Source: Aaosphaeria pasadenensis
Taxonomy: Eukaryota > Ascomycota > Dothideomycetes > Pleosporales
Reading direction: 5' to 3'
Assembly: GCA_022813625.1 (NCBI GenBank)
Contig: JAKLMB010000013.1
Coordinates: 496,001-560,000 of the forward strand
Length of the DNA: 64,000 bases
Position numbers and translations under genes: made by a program. This document shows positions 33,411-44,200 of this stretch, in pieces. Positions within the stretch are counted from its first letter, which is position 1, and each line of letters begins with the position of its first letter. The notes under the pieces are model-generated. The model was not told where the DNA came from and searched no databases. It saw only the letters and a program-made list of their open reading frames with translations.

Positions 33411-36400
33411 GATAGGCGAGGTGGACCAGCAGTGAGCCAGCCCATGAATTGATCAAAGAGTTTAGGAAGATGCTGCTAGCACCGAAATTGATGGTGTCGA
33501 GGGGTAGAATGTGAATGTGGTCGTCAAGAGTAGAGAAGTAGAGAGGTGTGCTGTGGATCAGGTCGATATCAACCAACGTGTCTTACCCTGGCCAAACCGG
33601 AACAATATATGAACCTTGGCTATTTAATGGTCAAGTTACACGTCTTTTGAAAACCACTTAAAGAGTTGAGTATACTGAAGTTGGTGGAACGGTGGTGTGA
33701 GCAGCGCTGCGATGCTCAGTGTGCGTGTGTGGTGGCGTTGGGCAGTGCCCGTTAGGCAGAGGTAGACGCTGGAGATGATGGGCAGCACAGCGGCGATGAG
33801 CAATTGTCGATTGAAAGGCGATGAGATGAGTTGAGTGTGAATGCGATGGAAGTGTTGATAAACACAGACAGCGGAAAGAGTATAGTGAAAAAGGGTGATA
33901 GTAGTTGGAGGTAGACAGGAGTAGAAGAGAAGCGGTCGGATGGGCGATGAGGTTCGATAGATACTAAAAGTGTGCCGGTCTATGGCAAAGTGACCATTCG
34001 CGAGGTACTATGGACGTTTGGCGCTCTCAGTGGTTGCCCTCTGGAGCTATTTAGGAAATGGGACAGCAAGTGGACAGGGTTCTGAAACATGGCCGACCAA
34101 TGGACCCTCTAACGGCAAGCGTGCATAGCCACTGGGTGCGAAGAGAAAAAGAGGGAAGAAGAAGCGTCGTGGTAGAGGGATGCGGCCTGGCAAACAGAGA
34201 GAATTGGGACCGAGATACTTTGGAGACCTGGGGACATGGATCGCTGAAGAGTGAATAGGGTGAGTTAGGCACAGGTTGATGTGCGACGAGTGCTGTAATG
34301 GTACACCCTTCCTTGGACTTGCCCTGGTGCCGCCTCGCTGCCCCGTCCACGCTCGGTAGGGATCCGGGGGTTTGGATTAGGATGCAGCTTTGGCGTCCTC
34401 TAACTTGACACTCACTACTTTACGCTTTGCGTTGGCTTGACTCTGTGCTGGCGGCGCCACTGTTAAATGCCGGGATGACCCAGGACCGTGCCCTGCTGGG
34501 ACAGCTGATCTAAGGGGAGTGTGTCTGCGTCGGTCTGCGTCGATCTAACGAGCAGCCAAAAAAGAAAAACATTCAGAGCAAAAAGTACCCAAAATGACTA
34601 GCATTTTAGTTGCAAAAAGAGAACAGTAGTCGACGGCGGTGCTAGCAGAGAAGTGAGGCCGATGACGTGTACCCCACCTCTGCAGCAGCATTACTCACTT
34701 TGGAGCTCTGGCTCTGCCCGCTGTCCTTATTGCTTCATATCAACTACTTACTCGAAAGCTTGGGCGTCATTTGCTGCCCTTCTGCCCCATTACAGAAAAC
34801 CTTAACGTGCCGCAAAGCCCTGTTTTTGCGGCACGAACCCAACTTCCAGCGGCCACCGAGGGGCAGCTGCTGTCAAGCTGTCATAATCAACGACTGTACG
34901 AGCCTCCAACCTCTGTGGAGCATAATGGAAGGGGGCAGCGAATAATAGCCAGGCAAAGGCGGTGAACAGGCTCAGGGATTCGCTGAACGTCTGGCAACCA
35001 GGACCGGGGCTCGGGTGCAGAAGCGCGATGACCTGGCGGAGCGCGGCGAACAAGATCTGCAGCATCCCATCCCATCGCCCTACGGCTATCTGACGCCAGA
35101 ATTGTCGCTACCGAAAGAAGCGTCGCGAACGCTGACTTCATTATGGCGGTGCAGGTGGTGATGTGTTCACGCCGAAAAAAAGCTTGTCTGCTTGAATGTT
35201 TACACCTCCCGATGCCGTATTCCAGCAGTCTATGAACAAAAGCATGCAACTAGACCCACAGCAATGCCCACGCGGTTAGGGCAAGACAAAGACAATATTT
35301 TGAACAGGAGAGAGCGGTGAACTGTAACCTGCCCGGAGGTAGGAGGCCGTGACGTCGAGCACCAAGACTGTGTGTTGAACAGAGCTGCCAGCAATCATGC
35401 ATCCGATGAGCAAAGGTCCTAGCTCCGGCCTCACGCGTGCCAGAACGTAGACCGTGAATGTCTGCTGTTATTACAGTGTTCATGTCGAAGCGTCGTCTAT
35501 CCAAGGTTTGTGCCACCACGCACACGTGAGAGCGGTCTCATGGAAGAGTTCACTCTTGTCCTTAAAACCGCCGGGCTGCGGCGGTGCTCTGCGTTGTCTT
35601 GTGTTCAGGGGCCACGTTGTTGTCCTTCGTCTTATGATATCAAGGCCTCCCAGAGCCAACACACAGCAACAAGCACGGTGGCAGCATCCCGAAGATGCCG
35701 CCTGGCCGGTCGGTCGCATCGTCACAAAGGGACATCAGGGATTAATGATGATGCGCATTCCCTAACTTCGCTAGGCGGTGAACGATGCCTGATTCACGCC
35801 CGAACCTGGTGCGAGCATATATGTTCTGGTGAAAGACTTGACGCAGACGATTGAATGAACCTTGAAAAGGTCGGGTGGCCGCACTACTGGTGCTAAAACG
35901 CCCGACACGCATTAGCCGGTCGTGGAGAGCGCACGGGGACAGTGTTCTTGAATAATAAGAGGCGTCGCCACGGTGCGTTCGCGGTGGAAATGGGACTGGT
36001 TCAGATGTTATGAAGGACGCTCCACACTGACAATTTTGCAATCTGTGTGCGGCTGCGAACATGATTCTTCCAGAGCCCCGGTCCCAGGCTGTGACGTTCC
36101 GGCAGAGTGTCTTCGCCCGCCTGAGACCTGCTGAATCAGAGTGTCAGTCGCCGTGCACAGTACGCCTGCTCTGTTTGTGTCGCAGCAAGCCGTGGGTGGT
36201 GACGTCTGGCTGGCTGTGGGCGCCCCGGTTGGTTAACCCAATCTGGGGTATGCGATGTCTATGCGGAGCCTATGCGGTGCCAGCTGGCTGTCCACCCCGC
36301 CAGTCCTACGAGTCTGCAGCCGAACAGTTCATCAATTTGGCTTGTCTGGCGACGAAGGAATGGCATCCTAGCCGAGTAGTATACTTGATATTTTTAGTCA

Positions 36401-37886
36401 AGAGTGCATTAAATAAGCGGTGAAGCCCGTCGAACAGTGGAGGAAAAACTGGACGCGTTCTTGACTGAACTACTTCGACGACAGATACAGCGGACAGCGA
36501 CAGCTACAACAGAGGACAGGGGCCAACAAGATTGTGAGAAGGCTTGAAGATGGAGTGAGTTTCTGTTTGTCAACGTCAAGGCAAGTACCTAGTCCTCCTG
36601 GTCCTCCTAGTCCTGTACAGAGCAAGGATTTCTCGAAAAGGAACGGGGAGGAGGGAGAACGACCGTGGTAAGGACGAAGAGAGAGAGAGAGAGGCGCGCG
36701 GCTTTGAGCGCGGCATGACTTCTGCACCATTACGGCGATTCAGATTTGCCAGACTCGACCACGCTTCGGCAGACTCGCCAGACTGAACGCCGGTGGGTCG
36801 CGATGTGTTCTCGGTGATCTGTGCCGAGGATATGAAGGGGCAGGCAGCGTCATTCGGTGCAATATCATCGGACTTGGCTGACGGAACACGTTCGAAATTG
36901 CGAAGCAAGGCGAGCAGAGTGGGTGAGAGGCTCGTGCTAGGGGCATCAATTACTGAAGCCACCCATAAAAGCACATTCTCAGTAATTAGATACCGTAGTC
37001 AGCTAGGCGAGAACGTGGAATGAACTGTTTCACGCATCGCGTGGGGTATCTAGGCGTGAGTAGTAGTGAATGGTCATGACATCGGCCAGCCATCGCGTTG
37101 GGTAGTTCTCCGGCTGTTCCATGGGTTCAAGGCAACGACGGCGGGAATAGCAACAATTGCCCTGAAGATTGAACGTTTTAGACGACCGACCACCACGGCG
37201 TCCACAATGAGACAAGGAAGCGTGGGCGTTGGGCGTGGGGTGAAGCTAGGCACGTACGAGAATACGGAGTACAAATGATGTTGACGATGATGAATGGATT
37301 GGTGGATGGATGATGGGATGGTGGTAAACGTGATCTTGTTGGTCGTAGAATCCCTAGTGTTTCTTCTTTTCTCCTTCTCTCGCTTAAGCTTCCGTTTCGG
37401 GATACCCGCACTCTTCACCCGTTCACCTCACCCTCCCCCCTTCCACTCTACTTTCACTCTACCTCCTACAACGTATGCACTTCCTTTTCGCCTGATCCGT
37501 AACAAGTTCTTTTTATGAATATCGTCGTTGCATTGATCATCGGGTCTTCCATCTAAACCGAATCCGTGACTTTGATTAATGCCCGTCCTAACAACGCATC
37601 TCACTAATCACAACTACCACACACCATACTCGTATCCACTTTCATACCATCCACCTCCGCTGCTGCGATCGTTCATCCTTTTGACCTAACAGCACAAGTC
37701 CGCACTAAACCGACTAAACATTTGCAGTAATTACTACTGCCCCTCTTCATTCATACACACAACTTCTTCTCGTCAATCGTAATTGCCTACTCCCGTGGAC
37801 AAGCAGCCAGCCGGTGTGCGCGTGTGAAAACTCGACAGGTCATTTCCTCTCTCCTACTCGGCAGCGTTCCCCCTCCTGTTTCCAAC
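33411..37886. other. Long divergent intergenic region (Myb factor / TBCB)
   Basis: 4.5 kb between divergent starts with no supported gene. Near the Myb factor there is a GTAAGA donor-like site (minus strand, near 33586). 36678-36693 is a GA run. 37400-37480 is a strong pyrimidine tract upstream of TBCB. Long upstream regions are common for fungal developmental regulators. A short minus-strand frame from an ATG at 35141 begins with a signal-peptide-like sequence but continues without protein character. Confidence 0.5.
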
Positions 37887-40459
37887 ATGTCTCTCCAGCC
37901 TGCGGCCGATGTTCCACTTCTGATTACCTCCTCCAACTCCTCGTCCGAGCGTAGGATCAGTCCATCGTGGACTATAGCCCATCTTAAGGCTCGCCTCGAA
38001 CCCATCACCGGTGTCCCCGCCGGCAGCCAGCAACTTACTCTGCGTGTAGGCTCCCAGGATGCGGTTGCTATTACCTCTAGCAATGAGGAGCAGACGCAGC
38101 TTTCGGCCTTTTCTCTGCAGCCTTACGCAGAGATAAGTGTAAGTCAATCCTTCTCGGTTATTTCCTTTTACCTCAGTACATTATCTGAGGGGCGGATGCT
38201 TGTTCTTGTCGCGTCTTTCGTCGTATCGCCAGCTGCCACATTTCCCATGTTTTAGATATGGAGTGGCAATCCTGGCTAGTCTGTATAGGCCTACGCTTAG
38301 CTCACTAGGCCTCTGCGACTGTTTTCCTTTTTCTAAACATCCCATTGTCGGGCTGAGCCTGTTTCCTCTGAGGCTTTGATCCTGGTCTGCAGCAAATATG
38401 CATGCTGATGCCCCACCACGCCGTTCTCAGCCCTTTGTGGCTTCGTCATTGGCCTATCTCGACTGCTTCTCTGACAGTCTTAGCGTGGCATGTCTCGCCA
38501 AGCTGTTCCACCGTTATCAGATTCATCGATCCTAGTGTTTGGCTGTCTGGAACGTTAAGTTCCTCCCTTTACTGTATTACTATTCTTGTATTCTTGTCTA
38601 TGCTTTTAAATCATCCGATTCCAATTTCCTTTCTTTTGGATTTTCTTTTCTTCTAGTCAATCTTTCAGTTGCTCAAGGATGTACTCATTCAGTATGTCCC
38701 TGCATCTGCAGTTCTTGAGCTGAAAGCAGGACTGGTGGTAGGGGGCGCGGCCAGGAATGGCGCCTCTAAGCATGGATCTTGTCTCTAACCAGGCCATTCA
38801 TAGGTTCTCGACACTCGACCACCAGGCGCTCGCACCGACTACTCTGACTTATCATCAGTGGAGAAGTACATAATGCCAGCTGCAGAGTATGAGACTAGAA
38901 CAGACAGCGTTCTCGCTTGGAAGAAATCACAGAAACTTGGTCGCTTCGATCCAAATGCACCCACTATTGAGCAGCAGAAGATACTTGCTTACGAACGCGA
39001 GATAGAAGAGAGAGGTAAGCAATACATGACCGGTGAACTTCGCGCTCGTGAACAGGTACGGTTGTGGCAGACTATGCATAGAGCCAAGCCAAAAGTAACA
39101 AACAACATGGGAGTGACGTCCACTCCAGAAGATGATCGCGTTCGCGTTAGCGGTCTGTCGATAACCTACGGCAAACGACTATGCTTCAAGATTCTCCCAG
39201 AACGGACAGGTGCATCTTGCTGTTTCTGTTGACCAAACTACACCATCTATGACCAAAAAAACGAACGTTCTTGTCTCATCCTGCAATCTGCCACTGGCCA
39301 CAGCGTTCTCGGCGCTTCGGAGTCGGATATGTCATATTGTCGAACGAGATCTGTTTCTCTTTTTGTCTTGGCAGATTGCCCTTTCTGGCACACTGCAGAT
39401 GAGGCTTCGCCAAGATGCGTGAGATTAGGAGATGACGTCCTCCCTGCGATGGAGCCTGGTAACGCTCTCACAGGCACCGCGAGTTCTCAGTCATCGTTCG
39501 GCAATCAGTCCAGTCTCTGAGGAGAATTCGGCGATCTGGGACCGCATCCACGTTCCCGGTATCCGCACTGCTGGGACTGCACGCGCGCTGTAAGCTGGCC
39601 TAGAGTTGTCAATCCCTATTCAACGCCATGCCTCGATACATAAGCCTCACAATTTCCATTCGATGCCAGGTCTTCTCGCTATGTTGATCTTAGCCTTCCT
39701 GAATGGGGTACTTCTCATTACCTCACTGGGAGAGACATCGTCATTGTTGCATGAATAGCTGCCCACGACGATATGTCAAGTCATTCGGGCGCATGAGTAA
39801 AGTGCAAGTCGTTGGGTACGGCAAAAGCCAGGAAATTTCAACAGTGCCTGTGAGGCTTGCCACCCTCTGGTCTATGTTGGCTGTCTATATGACCGTCCCT
39901 TTCGATGTTCCAAGCTCGCCTCATTCTTCCAAAGGAGGAGAGATTCCAGCGAAACCGACCACATGCGTCATGTTGGTGATGAAGACAATTGGCACCATAT
40001 GAGAGAACGGAAGCGACCGAAGACCAGTGATATTTTTCGAGCCTGTCACATCTCCACAAACCGTACCTGATTCAGAATCGCAATTTTCCTAACTAAACTT
40101 TATGACACTCGATGTCCAAGCCTGGACCAACTCTGCGATGAACTAACACTTTGTAACCAAAAATCTACTAACTATAACACCTAGGTCTCACACTCTCTTC
40201 TCGCGTACGCTTACTACCCGAATCCGACGCTCGTCGAGGAACGGTGTCCTACCTTGGCCTCGTCCCCGAGATTCCCGGCCTGGGCGCATGGGTGGGCATC
40301 ACTCTGGACGAACCTACAGGCAAGAACGACGGCTCGGTTAAAGGCAAGCGATACTTTGAGTGCGGCAACAACTATGGTGTTTTCGTACGGCCGGAACGAT
40401 GTGAAGTCGGCGATTTCCCCGCTCTCGATCTCGGTGACGAGGATCTGGAGGAATTGTGA
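37887..40459 (+). CDS. ALF1: Tubulin-folding cofactor B (Alf1/TBCB)
   Basis: Captures alpha-tubulin after the chaperonin CCT and works with cofactor E in alpha/beta-tubulin assembly and turnover. Exons 37887-38138, 38804-39014 and 40185-40459 give 245 residues, the normal family length. Residues 1-85 form a ubiquitin-like domain (VPLLITSSNSSSERRISPSW); the junction EIS|VLDTRPPG matches the family. The linker carries VEKYIMPAAEYETRTDSVLA and GRFDPNAPTIEQQK. The CAP-Gly domain (about 165-235) has GTVSYLGLVPEIPG, GKNDGSVKGKRYFEC and NNYGVFVRP. The protein ends in an acidic tail (GDEDLEEL). Intron 1 is 665 nt and intron 2 is 1,170 nt, together 2.5 times the coding length, while most introns in this window are 46-110 nt. 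Confidence 0.94.
39015..40184 (+). other. 1,170-nt intron 2 of TBCB
   Basis: Begins gtaagc, ends acctag, with a ctaactataac branch-like site near the end. The exon-2 frame continues open for 72 codons into it (to about 39232), so retention would give a TBCB form lacking the CAP-Gly domain. A GTGATGA box-C-like word at 39976 and a CTGA at about 40068 are present, but no closing stem is visible, so I do not call a snoRNA. Confidence 0.7.
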
Positions 40460-42698
40460 GCAGATAGAGTAATTTGGACGAGTGGATGTCTGGATCAAGG
40501 GAGACGGGATCGTTTGATCAAGCTCGTCTTCCCTTGACCTCCACATCTTGTTCAACAATTGCGTTGAACGGTGGACTGGTGCGGCGTGGTGTTCCTGCGG
40601 CGCAGTCACTCTCATGGCATTGTCTGCGGGGGAACGGCACTCACAAGGCTGTTCAGTAGAACAAAGAAACCTTCAATCTACAAGGATGAAACACTCCGCT
40701 GTGCTAATACAACTGCTTCACAGATGATTCATTCACAAGTTATGAAATGTGCCATCGCTAAACCATACAGCCTCCCGTCTTAGTCTCCATCATTAATGTG
40801 ACTAAGTGATATTGGTTCGCTATTTATACCAATGCTTACTGCATTTCGATAGTTTATGTCTTAAAGTCGTCGCCTTACTACTGCTTTACAATGCATAAGA
40901 AACATATACCTATCATGATATCACTACACTATAACTCATCCAGCAATGCACATACAAAATGCACATACCTATCGTCAGACATTTCTTACCATACCCACAT
41001 CTCTCCCCACGACTTTGATCTACCGTGGCACAACTCTATCACCCATCGATATTACCTGTCACCGTACATTTCCCCATCAATATCTATGTATACCAAAGAC
41101 GCTTTCATTACCTCCACCTCCATCCCTCGCCACTTGACAACAGATAACCCACCTTTTTAACCCCCATTTCCTTCCCTCTACCGGTAGGGAAATATAACTA
41201 GACTCAAGCATGGAGCGCCACATGCCTTTTGCCTTCCGAGTGATATATATTTACTCCCAACCCCTCGTGCTTCCACGCCTACCGACGTAGGACGGAACCT
41301 TGTGTGGCACAGTTTCCAATTCTCTAATATCTGACGCTTACTTGGGGCTAAACATGGTCTACACATACATGATATTGAAGGTGTAAAGAGCGGAGGTAGG
41401 ATGTCAAGGTGAACGTAATTGGCTGCTTGAATCGGTGGTGTTGGTAAGGTGAGAGATGGAGATGCTGGGGCCGTGGTGTCTTCGAATTGTGTATTGTACG
41501 GATGGCGTAGAGTAGGAGTGGTGGAAGGGAGGTGTGCATCCAGGGAGGGCAACTGCTTTTGAATTTATGTTGAGGCGTATATAAAATGCTGTTTCTTGAG
41601 TGAATGTGATGAATATTAAAGCTTGGGATGTTATTAAAATCATGAATGGATGTGTAGGTTTTATATAGATTTACTTCGTTTATGTTTCACCGTCGATAAA
41701 CCCTCCTGGGCGTTTGCGATATATTCTAGCGATCCATCGTCTTTATAGATCAAGAACAATCAGGTTACTATGTATTTACAAGTAGCATTAGATCGGATTT
41801 GCAATTCCCGTGAGTTTTTTGGGATATATTCTAGTGATACATTATCCTCGCCCATAATTAACCTCGTAAAGACGAGAATACTGTTACTGGTGTTAGACTT
41901 AAACACTTACATATTGACAGCTTCGAATTTGATAAGGTCGTGACGTTTTTAATTTTCAAAAAGAAATTTAAAATAATGGAGGTAGTTGTAGAGATCGTGG
42001 ATCAAAAGCTCATACATACTAACGGATTCGAGTTTATCGAGGTCGAAGTTTACTTTGGATCTAAAGAAAATGTAGACTGACCTAGATGACTGTAGAGTTT
42101 GTGCATTGGATGGTCTTTCGTACAAGGGGAAGGGAACGTCAATATATCCTAGAAAATTGTGATTGCATGTCAGTCTTCGGAGCGCGCATATTCTGAGTCT
42201 TTTAAAGGAATCTCGTATTGTACAGTACTGCACGATTTGGTACTGCAAATCAAAGTAAGCACATTGGTCAAGAGCGTAATCACACGATATAGGCCTAAAT
42301 CACTGACACCATCAACAAACGAAGGATCAAGACTTAAGTCATTTTATGCATATATGGTTTATCAGAATCGCGCTGCGAATGCTTTTTCTTAAACTGTTTG
42401 TTGACACATGACTCCAATCTCACTTTGCGCACACAATCCCAACCGTTTGCCTACTTCCCGATAGTAACAGATCCCATCCATGATGTCCGCTATGGCGAAG
42501 ATTACTTCGGTCTTCTGCGGAATCTTGCCCAGAGGGAGCCTTGCCACCAAAACGCCTTTGCTCCGTGACACCGATGACGTGCTTTTCGAAAGTACGACCA
42601 GTGAATTCTATAATACAAGAAGATAGGCCGCTATAAAGTCGCGCCGCATTCGAAGCGGCTCCGTAAATAAAGCTGATGACCCTAGTGATACGGCTGGC
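40460..42698. other. Intergenic 3' flanks, AT-rich part with degenerate repeats
   Basis: Lies between the stops of convergent TBCB and ERD2. No supported gene. 40890-41160 is C/A-rich low complexity. 41570-42400 is clearly more AT-rich than the rest of the window and holds diverged direct repeats (separate entry). A 60-codon minus-strand frame at 42389-42571 looks partly protein-like but starts with GTG. Confidence 0.5.
41716..42055. repeat. Degenerate direct repeats in an AT-rich stretch
   Basis: GATATATTCTAG followed by CGATCCATCGTC at 41718 recurs as GATATATTCTAG then TGATACATTATC at 41822. A second word set (CGGATTTG...GTGAGTTTTT near 41793; CGAATTTG...GTGACGTTTTT near 41923; a CGAGTTTATCGAGG version near 42028) follows. 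Spacing is about 105-130 bp. It may be an eroded tandem repeat or mobile-element remnant. Confidence 0.35.
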
Positions 42699-43634
42699 TT
42701 AAACGGGGAGGTTGAATTTCTTGCCTTGGATGACCCTGGAACACAATTATTAGCATGATGCTCGCTTTTTAACAGGTACAACAGTAGATATATGCTCACT
42801 TTGTGTAGTAGATCCAGAAGAAATCAGAGTAAAGAACAGTCTGAATGAGACCAGCAATGACCGCATTGGGTTCGAAGAAACGTGGGGTTTCAGTGAAGTA
42901 ACGGTAGATCCAGTTGGGGATGTACAAGGCACGGTATGCGCCGAGAGCGAAAAGATAATGGGTAGTGATCGTCTCAGCCTCTCCTGTTCTCTGCAACATG
43001 AACAGTTGTGGAAGAATGGCAACAGACTCCAACCAGATGGAGAAGGTCCAAAGAACCTAATTAAAGGTTAGTTCCAAATCATCAAAATCCCATTATCATC
43101 ATGACATACCTCTGTGAATGTGTACTTGTGAGGGAATATGATTGCCATAACCGCGCTTGCACCCAGGAGATATTGGACTTTGAACGTGTCAAGATTGGGA
43201 TCGTGGGTCGGCTTGTAATCGTTAAGCATGAGGTAGACGGTGTATGCGGATGTGCTGATGAAAATGATCTTGAAAACGGTGTTGTATAGAGACGTGGGCT
43301 CGTAAAAGGTCCAGAGAAGGTCGATGTATCGAGTTATGTAAACGGTCAAGTATAGAAATTGAGATTTGAACGATATTCCGGACGCGCTCTGCGAGATGTT
43401 AGGGTATGCGCCGGGAGCATGGATAGGGTCGAAGGCGTACGCTTGATGTCTTCATCTTGTGAAGAAGAATCAGAATGGAGAGGAGATGGGACAAGTCCCC
43501 TATGTGCCAATTGTTAGTAGCGCATCCAATATAATTCCAGGTTGAGGCCAAGGTGTCAGGGAGGTCAATAACAACGTCATGAGGGAAGCGTTATTGTTGG
43601 CGGCGAGCGTACCTAGTAATCTGAAGATGTTCAT
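42699..43634 (-). CDS. ERD2: ER lumen protein-retaining receptor Erd2 (HDEL/KDEL receptor)
   Basis: Seven-helix Golgi receptor that returns escaped ER-resident proteins by COPI transport. Five exons (43634-43613, 43499-43441, 43388-43110, 43056-42800, 42735-42699) join in phase to give 217 residues, the family length. The N terminus MNIFRLLGDLSHLLSILILL and GISFKSQFLYLTVYITRYID are signature sequences. YLFALGAYRALYIPNWIYRY carries ligand-pocket residues. The C terminus KVIQGKKFNLPV has the lysines used in COPI sorting. The 22-nt first exon ends right after LL, before G; such a short first exon is easily missed by automated annotation. It is divergent from the ENGase gene. Confidence 0.95.
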
Positions 43635-44200
43635 CTTGGTTGGTGTAAATGATCTCTCTCGGGTGTGATTTCGACGAGAATTGGTGACCGTAGGTGGTGT
43701 GTAGAGGAGTGGATGTTTGTTGAAGAGCGACGAAGGTCTGTTCTGAATAAAATGACACGTTTGGAAGGCGTTGGGGGAGCTATGATCCTTGCAGATGATT
43801 TGCCAAAAACGGCTTAGCTCGAGTACTCTGCCCTACGGCTTTCCCCCGTGCCCGTGTTGTGCCCGCCAGCCTTATTTTTACTCCACAAGAAGACAACATC
43901 GGCGTCCGAAAGGGAACCATACAGGTGGCCGTGCCATATGTATTCTTTTCATTATTACAGCAGATTACTCCCTCTGAATGATCAGGCCTGCTGCTGAGAA
44001 CTACACAGCGCTCCGCCGCTCCCATCGTTAGTTTCGCTATTGTGGATCTCTGACTAATTACGTATTTCTTCCGCTCGGCCCTGTATGTACATGTACTTGT
44101 ACTTGCCTGTACACCCTCGCTTCAATCCGTAGATCCGCATTACGTGTAAGCCTGTCCATATAGGAGGGTTAGGGTAACTCAGAACGTCTTAAGATTCATC
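43635..44200. promoter_or_regulatory. Shared divergent promoter of ERD2 and ENGase
   Basis: 566 bp between two divergent start codons. It contains a cluster of four GTAC tetramers at 44087, 44093, 44099 and 44109 (within TGTAC contexts), about 90-115 bp before the ENGase ATG, and a TGACACGT word near 43753. I cannot assign a binding factor. Confidence 0.5.

Noticed and set aside
34887..35141. Minus-strand frame beginning with a signal-peptide-like MKSAFATLLSVATILA
   Set aside because: The following 65 residues look random and no intron links it to a longer secreted protein.
39960..40080. Box C/D snoRNA candidate in TBCB intron 2 (GTGATGA at 39976, CTGA at about 40068)
   Set aside because: No complementary terminal stem around the boxes and no convincing internal C'/D' pair; a covariance search would be needed.
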